Shown: positions 23,788 to 31,016 of the stretch, piece after piece
Numbering within the stretch: position 1 is the stretch's first letter
Layout: each line of letters opens with the position of its first letter
Assembly: GCA_051878085.1 (NCBI GenBank)
Contig: JBJEJN010000195.1
Location: 1 to 31,016, forward strand
Source of the DNA: SFTH01 sp051878085
GTDB taxonomy: Bacteria; Bacillota; Clostridia; Christensenellales; Aristaeellaceae
DNA: 31,016 nucleotides
Direction: 5' to 3'
The notes under the pieces: model-generated
Seen by the model: only the letters and a program-made list of their open reading frames with translations
What the model was told of the DNA's origin: nothing
Databases searched by the model: none
Translations under genes and position numbers: made by a program

Positions 23788-26703
23788 ATGAAAAAGCGCT
23801 GGATCACCGTGCCGCTCGTCCTTGTGCTGATCGCAGGACTGATGTGGGCCGGCTTTGCCTATTACAGCTTCGTCTCGGAGACGATCTATGCGGAGAGCGT
23901 TGCCCACCTGACAGAAATCTTCCATCAGGCCAACCAGGCGCTGAACAATCTGGTTTCCACCAACTGGAGCCAGATGCGCATGTGGGTGCCCTTCCTGGAG
24001 CACCTGGACAGCGACGAGGGCATGGCGGAGTATGCGAATCTGGCCCGACAGGAGATCAAATTCACCGACTTCTTCTTCATCTCCCGCAACGGCAACTACA
24101 TCACGCTGGAGGGCAGGCGCGGCTATCTGGACCTGCGCGAGAAGCTGTCGACGCTCATTCTGGACCGGCAGCCGGTGGTCATCAACTCCGTCGTGCCGGA
24201 TCAGCCGGAGATCATGGTGTTTGCCGTCCCCTCGGCCAGGAGCACCTACCACGGCTTTGAATACGAGGCCATCGCCATCAGCTTCAACAACAGCGATCTG
24301 GTGGATACCCTGAAGATCTCCGCCTTCAACGGCCGCGCCAGCACCTTCGCCATACTGCCCGACGGCCGCGTGGTGGTGAACAACGCCAGCGAGGAGCTGC
24401 AGGGCGTGCACAACGTGCTCGCACTGCTGGGGCGGAGCGAGGGCTTCGACGACGCTGCGCTCGACGGCCTGCAGCAGGACTTCCTCGCGGGCAAGTCCGG
24501 TGCGCTGGTGTTCAACGTGGACGGCCAGTCCTACTATCTGGTCTACGAATCCGCAGGCTTTCAGGACTGGACGGTTCTGGGCGTGGTGCCCACGGGCGTG
24601 GTCAACGCCAGCATGAGTCAGCTCCAGTCCACCACCATCATCGTGGTCTCGGCCATCGCTGTCAGCCTGGCCGTGATGATCCTGCTCGTCGTCGTTCAGC
24701 AGAACCGGCTGAAGCTGAAGCAGAAGGACAACGAGCTGCTCGCCCGCGACGAGCTGTTCTCCAAGCTCTCGCGCAATGTGGACGACGTGTTCCTGATGAT
24801 GGACGCGCGGAACCTCCAGGTGGGCTATGTCAGCCCCAATACCGAGCGGCTGCTGGGCATATCCGGGCAGCAGGTGCGCGAGAACATCCACAGCATCGAA
24901 AACGTCGTTCGCGGAGAGGAGGCCGGCTTCGTGCTGGATCACCTCTCGGACATCCTCCCCGGCCAGCAGAAGGAGTGGGATCGGGAGTACATTCACCTCA
25001 AGACCGGCGAGGTGCGCTGGTTCCACGTGATCGCGTTCTGCAGCGACATTCAGGGCGAAAAGAAGTACATCCTCGACCTGTCCGACCGCACCAGCGACAG
25101 GCGCATCAACCTCGCGCTGGAGGAGGCTGCGCACGCGGCGCAGAACGCCAGCCGCGCCAAGAGTGCGTTCCTCTCCAACATGTCCCACGACATCCGCACG
25201 CCCATGAACGCGGTCATCGGCTTTACGACCCTCGCCAAGGCGAACCTCGACAGGCGGGACAAGCTGAACGACTATCTGGACAAGATCCTCTCCTCCAGCA
25301 ACCACCTGCTGTCCCTGATCAACGATGTGCTGGACATGAGCCGCATTGAGAGCGGAAAGGCCCATCTGGAGGAGACGGAGGTCAACCTCGCCGAGGTGCT
25401 CCACGACCTCAAGACCATCATCGGCAGTCAGATTCACGCAAAGCATCTGGAGCTTTGCATGGACGTCCGGAATGTGATGGACGAGGACGTGTACTGCGAC
25501 AAGACCCGCCTGAATCAGGTGCTGCTGAACCTCGTGTCCAACGCGGTGAAGTTCACGCCCGAGGGCGGCAGGATTGACCTGCGCATCGCGCAGCTTCCCG
25601 ACGCGCCGGAGGGCAAGGGACGCTACGAGATTCGGGTGAAGGACAGCGGCATCGGCATGACGTCGGAATTTGCGAAGAGGATCTTCGATCCCTTTGAGCG
25701 CGAGCGCACCTCGACGGTCAGCCGGATTCAGGGCACCGGCCTGGGCATGGCCATCGCCAAGAGCATCATCGACATGATGGGCGGAACCATCGAGGTGCAC
25801 ACGGAAAAGGACAGGGGCACGGAATTCGTGATCTGCATCACCCTGCGGCTTCAGCAGCGCAACGCTGCGCGCATCCCCGAACTGACGGGGAAGAAGGCGC
25901 TGGTGGCGGCGGAGGATCCCGCCGGCTGCGACAGCGTCGCCAGAATGCTGCACAAGCTGGGCATGCGCGCGGAGCAGGCGCGCTCCGGCGCGGAGGCGCT
26001 CCTCTGCATTCGAAAATCCGTCGAGCAGGGGGACGCCTTCTGCGCCTGCATCGTCGACGTCCGCCTGTCTGACATGGACGGCGTCGATTTCATTCGGAAG
26101 ATTTCCCGCCTGAGCGGCGAGCGCCCGTTCGTCATCTTCTCTGCCGACGACGGCACGGAGCTGGAGGAGGCGGCCCGCGCCGCCGGCGCGAACGCCTGCT
26201 GCGCCAGACCCCTGTTCCTGTCGGATCTGAGGAAGGCGCTGCTCGCAAAGGCGGACAGGGCGACGGTGGCGGAGCAGACGCTCCCCGCTGCACAGGAAGT
26301 CCCGCTTTTCGAGGGCAGGCGCCTGCTGCTGGTCGAGGACAATGAGCTGAACCGCGAAATCGCAATGGAGATTCTGGGCGAGTACGGTTTCATCCTCGAT
26401 GCGGCGGAGAATGGCGCAGTTGCGGTGGAAAAGGTCGCGGGCTCCGCGCCCGGCACGTACGATCTGATCCTGATGGACATTCAGATGCCGGTGATGGACG
26501 GCTATGAAGCGACCCGGAGAATCCGGGCGCTGGAGAACCGGAAGCTGGCGGAAATTCCCATCCTTGCGATGACGGCAAACGCCTTCGACGAGGATCGCAG
26601 GGCGGCGGAGGAGAACGACATGGACGGTTTCCTGGCGAAGCCGATCCAGATGGAGAAGGTCATCCATCTGCTCAAGCAGGTTCTGTCGCCGGAGCTGCGT
26701 TGA
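23788..26703 (+). CDS. Hybrid sensor histidine kinase with two receiver domains
   Basis: This is a 971-residue membrane kinase. It has a membrane span at about 6-27, an extracytoplasmic sensor of about 255 residues resembling a dCache fold, and a second span at about 286-308. Then come a PAS domain (about 320-445), the HisKA dimer with H467 in SNMSHDIRTPMNAVIG, and an ATPase domain with NLVSNAVKFT, DSGIGM and GTGLGMAI. Receiver 1 (about 697-820) keeps D757 but has Arg where the conserved Lys belongs (CARPL) and a weak acidic pocket. Receiver 2 (about 835-960) is canonical, with VEDN, D897 in MDIQMPVMDG, T in MTANAF, and K in AKPI. AGGAGG precedes the ATG. There is no separate DNA-binding response regulator nearby, so the output partner is elsewhere. 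Confidence 0.93.
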   Translation: MKKRWITVPLVLVLIAGLMWAGFAYYSFVSETIYAESVAHLTEIFHQANQALNNLVSTNWSQMRMWVPFLEHLDSDEGMAEYANLARQEIKFTDFFFISRNGNYITLEGRRGYLDLREKLSTLILDRQPVVINSVVPDQPEIMVFAVPSARSTYHGFEYEAIAISFNNSDLVDTLKISAFNGRASTFAILPDGRVVVNNASEELQGVHNVLALLGRSEGFDDAALDGLQQDFLAGKSGALVFNVDGQSYYLVYESAGFQDWTVLGVVPTGVVNASMSQLQSTTIIVVSAIAVSLAVMILLVVVQQNRLKLKQKDNELLARDELFSKLSRNVDDVFLMMDARNLQVGYVSPNTERLLGISGQQVRENIHSIENVVRGEEAGFVLDHLSDILPGQQKEWDREYIHLKTGEVRWFHVIAFCSDIQGEKKYILDLSDRTSDRRINLALEEAAHAAQNASRAKSAFLSNMSHDIRTPMNAVIGFTTLAKANLDRRDKLNDYLDKILSSSNHLLSLINDVLDMSRIESGKAHLEETEVNLAEVLHDLKTIIGSQIHAKHLELCMDVRNVMDEDVYCDKTRLNQVLLNLVSNAVKFTPEGGRIDLRIAQLPDAPEGKGRYEIRVKDSGIGMTSEFAKRIFDPFERERTSTVSRIQGTGLGMAIAKSIIDMMGGTIEVHTEKDRGTEFVICITLRLQQRNAARIPELTGKKALVAAEDPAGCDSVARMLHKLGMRAEQARSGAEALLCIRKSVEQGDAFCACIVDVRLSDMDGVDFIRKISRLSGERPFVIFSADDGTELEEAARAAGANACCARPLFLSDLRKALLAKADRATVAEQTLPAAQEVPLFEGRRLLLVEDNELNREIAMEILGEYGFILDAAENGAVAVEKVAGSAPGTYDLILMDIQMPVMDGYEATRRIRALENRKLAEIPILAMTANAFDEDRRAAEENDMDGFLAKPIQMEKVIHLLKQVLSPELR

Positions 26704-26793
26704 CAACGGACTATTTTTGAGATCATTGCCAAATGCGCTCCCGCCAAGCGCCCAGACGAGAGAGACGATAAATCTGTTTCCGGGGGATAGCGA

Positions 26794-26822
26794 GATCAAA
26801 AGTGAAAGAAATCGATTTGATC
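26794..26822. promoter_or_regulatory. Inverted repeat in the gap after the kinase
   Basis: GATCAAA and TTTGATC are perfect 7-bp arms 15 nt apart, about 90 nt before the next gene. It could be an operator or a weak hairpin. No clear promoter could be placed in this 204-nt gap. Confidence 0.35.
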
Positions 26823-26907
26823 TTTCGGGTATGTTCGCCGTCATACGGGTCAGAATAGTCAAAACGGCGCACATTCTGAGGGGGATGCGCGGACTGGAGC
26901 ACAATGA

Positions 26908-27807
26908 ATGAACAGGTATTATCGCGGCACAGCCCGGAAAGGTCCCTATTTTGAAGGTTGGTATCTGAAATTTCAGACGCGGAACGGGAGGGCGCTTGCG
27001 CTGATTCCCGCGCTGCACATCGATGCGGAAGGCCGCCGCAGCGCCTCCATGCAGCTGATTTCAGACAATCAATCCTGGTGGCTGGAATATGGGGCCGCAG
27101 ATTTCAGGGCGTCTGAAGCGCGCTTTTGTGTTGGCTTGGGGGAGAGCAGCTTCAGCGATCAGGGCGCGAGGATCCATATTGAACGGCCCGGATGTTCTCT
27201 GCACGGCGCTTTGCGGTTCGGGCCTTTTGCGCAGCTTCAATCGGACATCATGGGGCCGTTCCGCTTCATTCCAGCCATGGAATGCTCCCACGGCGTCGTC
27301 AGCATGGGGCATGCGTTGGATGGCACATTGACTCTGAATGGTGAAAGCTTCGATTTTTCGGGAGGCACGGGGTACATCGAAACGGATCGGGGCCGCTCCT
27401 TTCCGGAAACATACCTGTGGACACAGTGCGCATGGCAGAAGGATCAGCTCGCCAGCCTGATGCTGTCCATTGCGACGGTTCCCCTGTCGGGAATCCGGTT
27501 TACAGGATGCATCTGCGCGATCTTTTATGAGGGACGGGCGTATCGTCTGGCGACCTATCGCGGGGCCAGGGTGGAAAAATGGTCGCAGAGCGGCGCCGTC
27601 GTCCGGCAGGGCAAATATCGCCTGGAGGCAGATGTGCCGAAAGGACAGGGTCAACCGCTCAGGGCACCCGTGGCGGGCGCAATGCAGCGCACCATACACG
27701 AAAGCCTCTGCGCTGAGGTGCGCTATCGTTTCTGGATCGGAAGAGAGCTGCTTTTTGAACACACGGATCTTTGCGCCAGTTTTGAATACGCGGGAAGCAA
27801 AATATGA
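26908..27807 (+). CDS. Tocopherol-cyclase-family protein of unknown substrate
   Basis: This 299-residue soluble protein has the family's opening signature, RKGPYFEGWYLKFQT, and repeated beta-strand blocks: FGPFAQLQSDIMGPFRFIPAM split by a turn, ECSHGVVSMGHALDGTLTLNG, GTGYIETDRGRSFPETYLW, and a C-terminal RFWIGRELLFEH strand. In plants this fold closes the chroman ring of tocopherol. In anaerobic Bacillota, homologues are common, but no tocopherol pathway exists, so the bacterial role is unknown. GGAG lies 8 nt before the ATG. There is no signal peptide. It stands alone between the sensor kinase and a terminator; any link with the kinase is unproven. Confidence 0.82.
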   Translation: MNRYYRGTARKGPYFEGWYLKFQTRNGRALALIPALHIDAEGRRSASMQLISDNQSWWLEYGAADFRASEARFCVGLGESSFSDQGARIHIERPGCSLHGALRFGPFAQLQSDIMGPFRFIPAMECSHGVVSMGHALDGTLTLNGESFDFSGGTGYIETDRGRSFPETYLWTQCAWQKDQLASLMLSIATVPLSGIRFTGCICAIFYEGRAYRLATYRGARVEKWSQSGAVVRQGKYRLEADVPKGQGQPLRAPVAGAMQRTIHESLCAEVRYRFWIGRELLFEHTDLCASFEYAGSKI

Positions 27808-27921
27808 CCGCCAAAGGAACGCTTCGGGGAAAGCCCAGCGATCTGGAGAAATATACGGGGCCATCCCACCGCCGAGTTGCGGGGGAGGAATCAGCTCCGA
27901 AAAACCCATAAACACAAAGTC

Positions 27922-27955
27922 CGGCCATTCAGCATCGAAAACTGAATGGCCGCTT
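27922..27955 (+). terminator. Probable terminator after the tocopherol-cyclase-like gene
   Basis: CGGCCATTCAG and CTGAATGGCCG form a perfect 11-bp stem with a 9-nt loop, followed by CTTTC. The U-tract is weak, but the stem is strong and lies 115 nt after the stop. Confidence 0.6.
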
Positions 27956-28021
27956 TCATACGATCTGATGAAAAGAATGGCAAAAGCGCCTGATTCCAGC
28001 GCCTCTGTCACGTTGCGGAGT

Positions 28022-28064
28022 AAAAAGAACATCCGATAGGATTGTATCAAATCCTGCCGGATGT
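28022..28064 (-). terminator. Terminator at the broken end of the NERD gene
   Basis: On the minus strand ACATCCG...CGGATGT and an inner AGGATT/AATCCT pairing form a long stem with a 6-nt loop, followed by TCTTTTTA. The truncated NERD frame ends inside it, so the gene's natural 3' end has been replaced by a foreign terminator. Confidence 0.7.
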
Positions 28065-29261
28065 GTGGCACTGCACCCTTACTATGATACCACGCAGCAT
28101 TTTGAAACCTGGTGCCTGAGTATAGCAGATGAAGCCAATTCGGGAAATCATCGTATATGTTTTACCAGTGCCAGCACCAGCACGAATGACAATGTTCTTT
28201 TCAGGGGTGGCATGTTCAACTTGATACTGCTCAAAGTTGAACTGGCTCTGCTCACTAAGCATCTTGAGTATACGTTCTTGAGTAGAACTGTATTTGCCAT
28301 TCCGGATTGTAAAGGAGGATGTTTTCTTATCGAAGGGCACACTCAACACACTCATGGAACAATGAAAACCCAAGAACATATCTCCAATAGAATCAGCCAG
28401 AGGATCATGGTTTTTCTGTTCGTCAAATGCAATTTCAATATTATCCCGACTGCGCACTAAACCCCTTTGCGTGAGGGCAGCATCAAGGGCTTTGATGACA
28501 GCAATCATCTGTGCTCTTCTGGAGAAGACACAGTACAATTTACATCCATGCAGATACTGTGTGGTAATGTCGCTGACGGTATTGCCGGTAAGCTGATCGG
28601 CTTCGCTGAAATAATAGAAGCGAGAATAATCGTGCTGATGGTAAGACGCAGCGAGTTCTTTCTCAACTTCAGATTCGCCATCTTCATCAAGATTAATGTC
28701 TGTCTCGAACAGATTACGGATCTCCAACATAGTTCTCCGATCGAGGGGATCTCGGTTCCAATGGCATACCTCACGGAGCGATTGATCTAGTTTGTTGAAA
28801 AATGCTGTATTATCCACCAAGTCCTCTTTGAGAATGGTAAACTTCTCTTCCATGACTACATCCAGACGGCGAGATCTGAAGAATGCTTTAGAGACCTGAG
28901 GCAAGCAGACCATTTGGTATACGAGAGGGAATTTACCAATGTTCTGACGAATTAGGCGTTCAATAGAGAAGCGGTATCCTCGCGCCTGCTTTTGCGGAGA
29001 TTCAGATACTTTGCCTTCAGCTGTGCGAATAATAACGGAATCATTGTTCTCTACGCGCAGAATATTTTCCTCGCGCCATCCTTTCAGTTCGACTACGAGA
29101 ATACCTTTTCCAGGCATAAGAATACAAACATCAAATTCTCTTCCGAAAACCTGACGATTCCAGTAAATGATGTTTGTGTCATCAAGATACGCTTGGACTT
29201 TCTCAATAAAAAGACGTTCGCCATAGTTATCAACAGAGTCAAGATTGATAAACTGTGCCAT
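28047..29261 (-). pseudogene. NERD-domain helicase, truncated after Walker A
   Basis: This 404-residue remnant comes from a larger nuclease-helicase. Residues about 15-125 are a NERD domain (GERLFIEKVQAYL; NRQVFGREFDVCIL; GILVVELKGW: the nuclease-like E, D and E-x-K residues are present). A middle region of about 200 residues and the UvrD/Rep Walker A, IRAGAGTGKTYTM, follow. Homology stops some ten residues later (ISRIGFICY), and an unrelated 20-residue tail ends inside a terminator stem. Motifs Ia to VI are missing, so helicase activity is lost. AGGAG lies 7 nt before the ATG. The gene is clearly AT-richer than the neighbourhood, pointing to transfer. Intact relatives include DNA-repair and phage-defence nuclease-helicases. 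Confidence 0.82.
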
Positions 29262-29312
29262 AGGATGTCTCCTCATCAATTATCAGGTGAGCTCTCATGG
29301 GAATAAAGACGC

Positions 29313-29471
29313 TCAATATACTTGTATTGCGTTCGTCGATAATGTTTCTTCTTGCTTCCGGTATAGTTTGACTATGTTCGCAAGTACAGTTGCGGTGATA
29401 TCTTCACCATTACACATCCTTGTGATTTCTCCCCTGAACTGATGCCGGTTGCAGCTTGTAGATATTTGATC
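29313..29471 (-). pseudogene. Possible decayed coding fragment
   Basis: A 52-codon frame with no start reads like real protein (GEITRMCNGEDITATVLANI, then a coiled charged stretch), and a second frame just upstream (EIKYLQAATGISSGE) looks like its continuation after a frameshift. I do not recognise the family. It lies between the NERD remnant and the recombinase scrap. Confidence 0.3.
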
Positions 29472-29935
29472 TCATGCTCTTATCAAAACAAGCAGTCCCT
29501 ATAGTTTGGTACAGTATGCTGACATATATATCACCTTTCAGAGCATCATAAAAGCTATTATAGATATTATACTCCAAGCTTCTCATAATCGCAACAATAC
29601 AACATACAAGAATTTGTTCTATTTGCCGCTCTGCAATAGATGTGAGACTAAAAGGTAGAGACAGCGATTGAGGACAAAAAATAAGCTACAAAACTTAAAT
29701 CAAAGAAATTACTCAATAGCCCTGGCATTGTAGCACAGAAAGAAAAAAGAGCAAGTGGTATTTGCGGTACACGATATGCACAAAGGAAGGATATGTAAAG
29801 CCATACTGACAGACAAAGAATATAGTGAATGTGCTGCAGTGGTATGGAATTCTGTAGGCATCATTGATGCGGACAAACAACAAGTAGGATGGGATGAAAG
29901 AATCGCTTGCGCCCAAGTAGCCTCGACTGCAGAGG
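29472..29935. other. AT-rich, apparently non-coding stretch of the decayed island
   Basis: Base composition is far lower in GC than the rest of the window. Only short frames occur, the longest being 66 codons on the plus strand at 29755, with no ribosome binding site and no family resemblance I can name. No promoter or stem-loop stands out. Confidence 0.4.
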
Positions 29936-30142
29936 ATGAATGTGAAGATCGCTAGACGAAAAACAGAGAAGATCGTCGAGAGTCATCCTGCCATCATCAG
30001 TAGGGGAGACTTTGAGCGGGTGCAGCAGATGAAAGTGAAGCGATCCCGGAAGGAAGTTGACTGCTTATCGCATGAACAGCATGATGAGCAGACGATCATT
30101 TTGCTAGGAAAATGCAATTTGAAACCGGCACCTGAATTTTGA
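29936..30142 (+). pseudogene. Large serine recombinase fragment
   Basis: The 68-codon frame contains KIARRKTEKIVESHPAIISR and then DFERVQQMKVKRSRKE, which matches the conserved end of the Recombinase domain (…HPAIISREDFERVQ…) in large serine recombinases of clostridial integrative elements. The catalytic resolvase domain and the coiled-coil end are both missing. The last codons run into the GAAACCG repeats. It is a scar of a former mobile element next to tRNA-Ser(GGA). Confidence 0.6.
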
Positions 30143-30192
30143 AACCGCGTACCAAAAAAGTGAAACCGGGCATCGAAAAATGAAACCGGGCT
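30120..30192. repeat. Four phased TGAAACCG repeats, possible IS21-type end
   Basis: TGAAACCG starts at 30120, 30140, 30161 and 30181, at spacings of 20, 21 and 20 bp, about two helical turns. Three of the copies extend to GGC or GGGC, and A-rich spacers separate the last two. Multiple short transposase-binding repeats of this look occur at the ends of IS21-like elements, but no istA or istB gene is present, so an isolated end is inferred. Confidence 0.6.
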
Positions 30193-30225
30193 GGAGTATC
30201 GTTAATTTACAGCCCAACAAACAGC

Positions 30226-30266
30226 AAACGCCACGTTCGGCTCACAGCGGCCTCACGTGGCGTTTT
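30226..30266. terminator. Strong stem-loop at the right edge of the island
   Basis: AAACGCCACGT and ACGTGGCGTTT form a perfect 11-bp stem with an 18-nt loop. TTTT overlaps the right arm, so a rightward transcript could end here; the AAA on the left arm would serve a leftward one weakly. Confidence 0.6.
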
Positions 30267-30345
30267 GTAAAAGCGGGTGGGGTTCACGACCAAACTGCAA
30301 GATCGAGGGCTTACAGGGCGTTTCAGGGGCAAATTTTTCAAGTTG

Positions 30346-30390
30346 AAATAAAAAACTGGACACCAACTTCGTATCAAAGTTCGTGTCCAG
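30346..30390 (-). terminator. Intrinsic terminator of tRNA-Ser(GGA)
   Basis: On the minus strand CTGGACAC...GTGTCCAG plus inner AACTT/AAGTT pairs (one mismatch) form the stem, followed by TTTTTTATTT, 3 nt after the encoded CCA. Confidence 0.88.
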
Positions 30391-30393
30391 AGG

Positions 30394-30486
30394 TGGCGGA
30401 GAAGGAGGGATTCGAACCCTCGAGACGCTTTTGACGCCTACACGATTTCCAGTCGTGCGCCCTCGACCAAGCTAGGCGACTTCTCC
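30394..30486 (-). tRNA. tRNA-Ser(GGA)
   Basis: This is a 93-nt class II tRNA with encoded CCA. Acceptor GGAGAAG pairs with CTTCTCC; anticodon stem CACGA/TCGTG holds loop CTGGAAA with anticodon GGA; a long variable arm is present; the T-arm is GAGGG-TTCGAAT-CCCTC. It reads UCC/UCU. Its last 28 nt differ from tRNA-Ser(GCU) at only one position, and both genes point the same way 9 kb apart. Confidence 0.97.
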
Positions 30487-30542
30487 ACAATATTCATTTG
30501 TTCACACCGGACGGGTCAGGCCCTGTGCTGTCAACAGATGAT

Positions 30543-30572
30543 ATTATAGCACAGGAATTGCCACAAAGTCAA
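30543..30572 (-). promoter_or_regulatory. Promoter of tRNA-Ser(GGA)
   Basis: Leftward TTGACT (30567-30572) and TATAAT (30543-30548) with an 18-bp spacer; the leader is about 50 nt before the tRNA 5' end. Confidence 0.8.
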
Positions 30573-30730
30573 TACCCAAATGCGGAATTCATACAATTTT
30601 TTTGCCGAAGGGCGAAACTGCGGCTCTCCGTCGGACGGGGAGGGCCATGCCGGAATCGCAGGACAGGGCGCGCAGGAACTGGAATTGCGCGCATGCGGAT
30701 GAACCACACGGGAACCATCATTGCGCGAAT

Positions 30731-30757
30731 GCGGGCGGAGCGCCATGCTCCGCCCGC
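30731..30757. repeat. Perfect GC-rich palindrome after the ABC exporter gene
   Basis: GCGGGCGGAGC and GCTCCGCCCGC pair over 11 bp around GCCAT, 6 nt past the stop of the exporter gene. There is no U-run on the minus strand, so it could be an mRNA 3'-end stabiliser or a dispersed palindrome rather than a classic terminator. Confidence 0.5.
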
Positions 30758-30763
30758 AATGCG

Positions 30764-31016
30764 TCAGTGGGCGAACTGACTGTTGTAGAGCTCGGCGTAG
30801 AAGCCGCCCTCCTTCAGAAGCTGGGCGTGGGTGCCCTTTTCCACGATCCGGCCCTCGCGCATCACCAGAATCTGGTCCGCGTTTTCGATGGTGCTCAGGC
30901 GGTGGGCGACGATGAAGCTGGTGCGGCCCTGCATCATCGTTGCGAAGGCGTTCTGAATCTTCAGCTCGGTGCGGGTGTCGATGGAGGAGGTGGCCTCGTC
31001 CAGAATCAGCATCGGC
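30764..31016 (-). CDS. ABC exporter ATP-binding subunit, C-terminal end
   Basis: Only the last 84 codons are in the window. LILDEATSSIDTRTE is the Walker B and D-loop, and IVAHRLSTIENADQI contains the H-loop histidine; VMREGRIVEKGTHAQLL and FYAELYNSQFAH form the usual end of a fused membrane-ATPase exporter (MdlB/MsbA-like, often a heterodimer partner). The substrate cannot be judged from this part. The Walker A, signature motif and membrane domain lie beyond the right edge. Confidence 0.93.
   Translation of the reverse strand, partial: PMLILDEATSSIDTRTELKIQNAFATMMQGRTSFIVAHRLSTIENADQILVMREGRIVEKGTHAQLLKEGGFYAELYNSQFAH

Noticed and set aside
23725..27018. Minus-strand frame of 1097 codons opposite the kinase gene
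   Set aside because: Compositional shadow: the plus-strand kinase has every expected domain in order.
30120..30192. Short CRISPR-like repeats
   Set aside because: The repeats are 8-11 bp and the spacers about 10 bp, far too short for a CRISPR array.
30180..30434. Plus-strand frame of 84 codons next to tRNA-Ser(GGA)
   Set aside because: It runs through a terminator stem-loop and into the tRNA gene; it has no ribosome binding site or family resemblance.

Overview
The window looks like chromosomal DNA from a high-GC, low-redundancy Clostridia-type Bacillota, probably an uncultured gut lineage. The reasons are Bacillus/Clostridium-style Shine-Dalgarno sites, consensus sigma-A promoters, the sporulation genes yqfC and yqfD, and the yqfC-yqfD-phoH-pgpH-ybeY-cdd-era gene order. 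This assignment is inference, because no 16S or other typing marker is present.

Layout. 1-6272 (minus) is the classic phoH/era operon: yqfC, yqfD, phoH, pgpH, ybeY, cdd and the start of era, tightly packed with 11-19 nt overlaps. dgkA is missing and ybeY is joined in frame to cdd. 6449-9508 holds a secreted beta-rich protein (+), a secreted WG-repeat protein (-) and a dus-type tRNA dihydrouridine synthase (+), each with a good promoter. 9648-14114 is a self-contained catabolic-looking operon: a GntR/UTRA regulator with its own palindromic operator, a shikimate-dehydrogenase-like enzyme, a D-2-hydroxyacid dehydrogenase and an FGGY sugar kinase, closed by a strong terminator. 14131-17253 (minus) has a beta-propeller-like protein interrupted by a membrane segment, and a single-chain acetyl-CoA carboxylase carboxyltransferase (AccD joined to AccA). 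17493-20933 (minus) is a visibly AT-richer pair, a GtrB/CsbB-like polyprenyl-phosphate glycosyltransferase and a YfhO-like multi-spanning protein, expected to glycosylate a cell-wall polymer.

21036-21496 carries tRNA-Ser(GCU) and tRNA-Ser(UGA) behind a perfect consensus promoter. They are followed by two perfect 134-bp tandem units, each made of the tRNA 3' end, a terminator and a large palindrome. 21840-26703 (+) encodes a lipoprotein joining a solute-binding domain to a 5'-nucleotidase C-terminal-like domain, next to a hybrid histidine kinase with two receiver domains. No permease and no DNA-binding response regulator accompany them, so the pair looks like a dedicated extracellular sensor. 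26908-27807 is a tocopherol-cyclase-family protein.

28022-30266 is a low-GC decayed island. It holds a NERD-helicase gene cut off just after its Walker A motif, a serine-recombinase scrap and four phased GAAACCG repeats. The island ends beside tRNA-Ser(GGA). The window closes with the C-terminus of an ABC exporter.

The most unusual items are the lipoprotein/kinase sensor pair, the tRNA-Ser-derived tandem palindromes, the YbeY-Cdd and AccD-AccA fusions, and the uncharacterised GntR operon.
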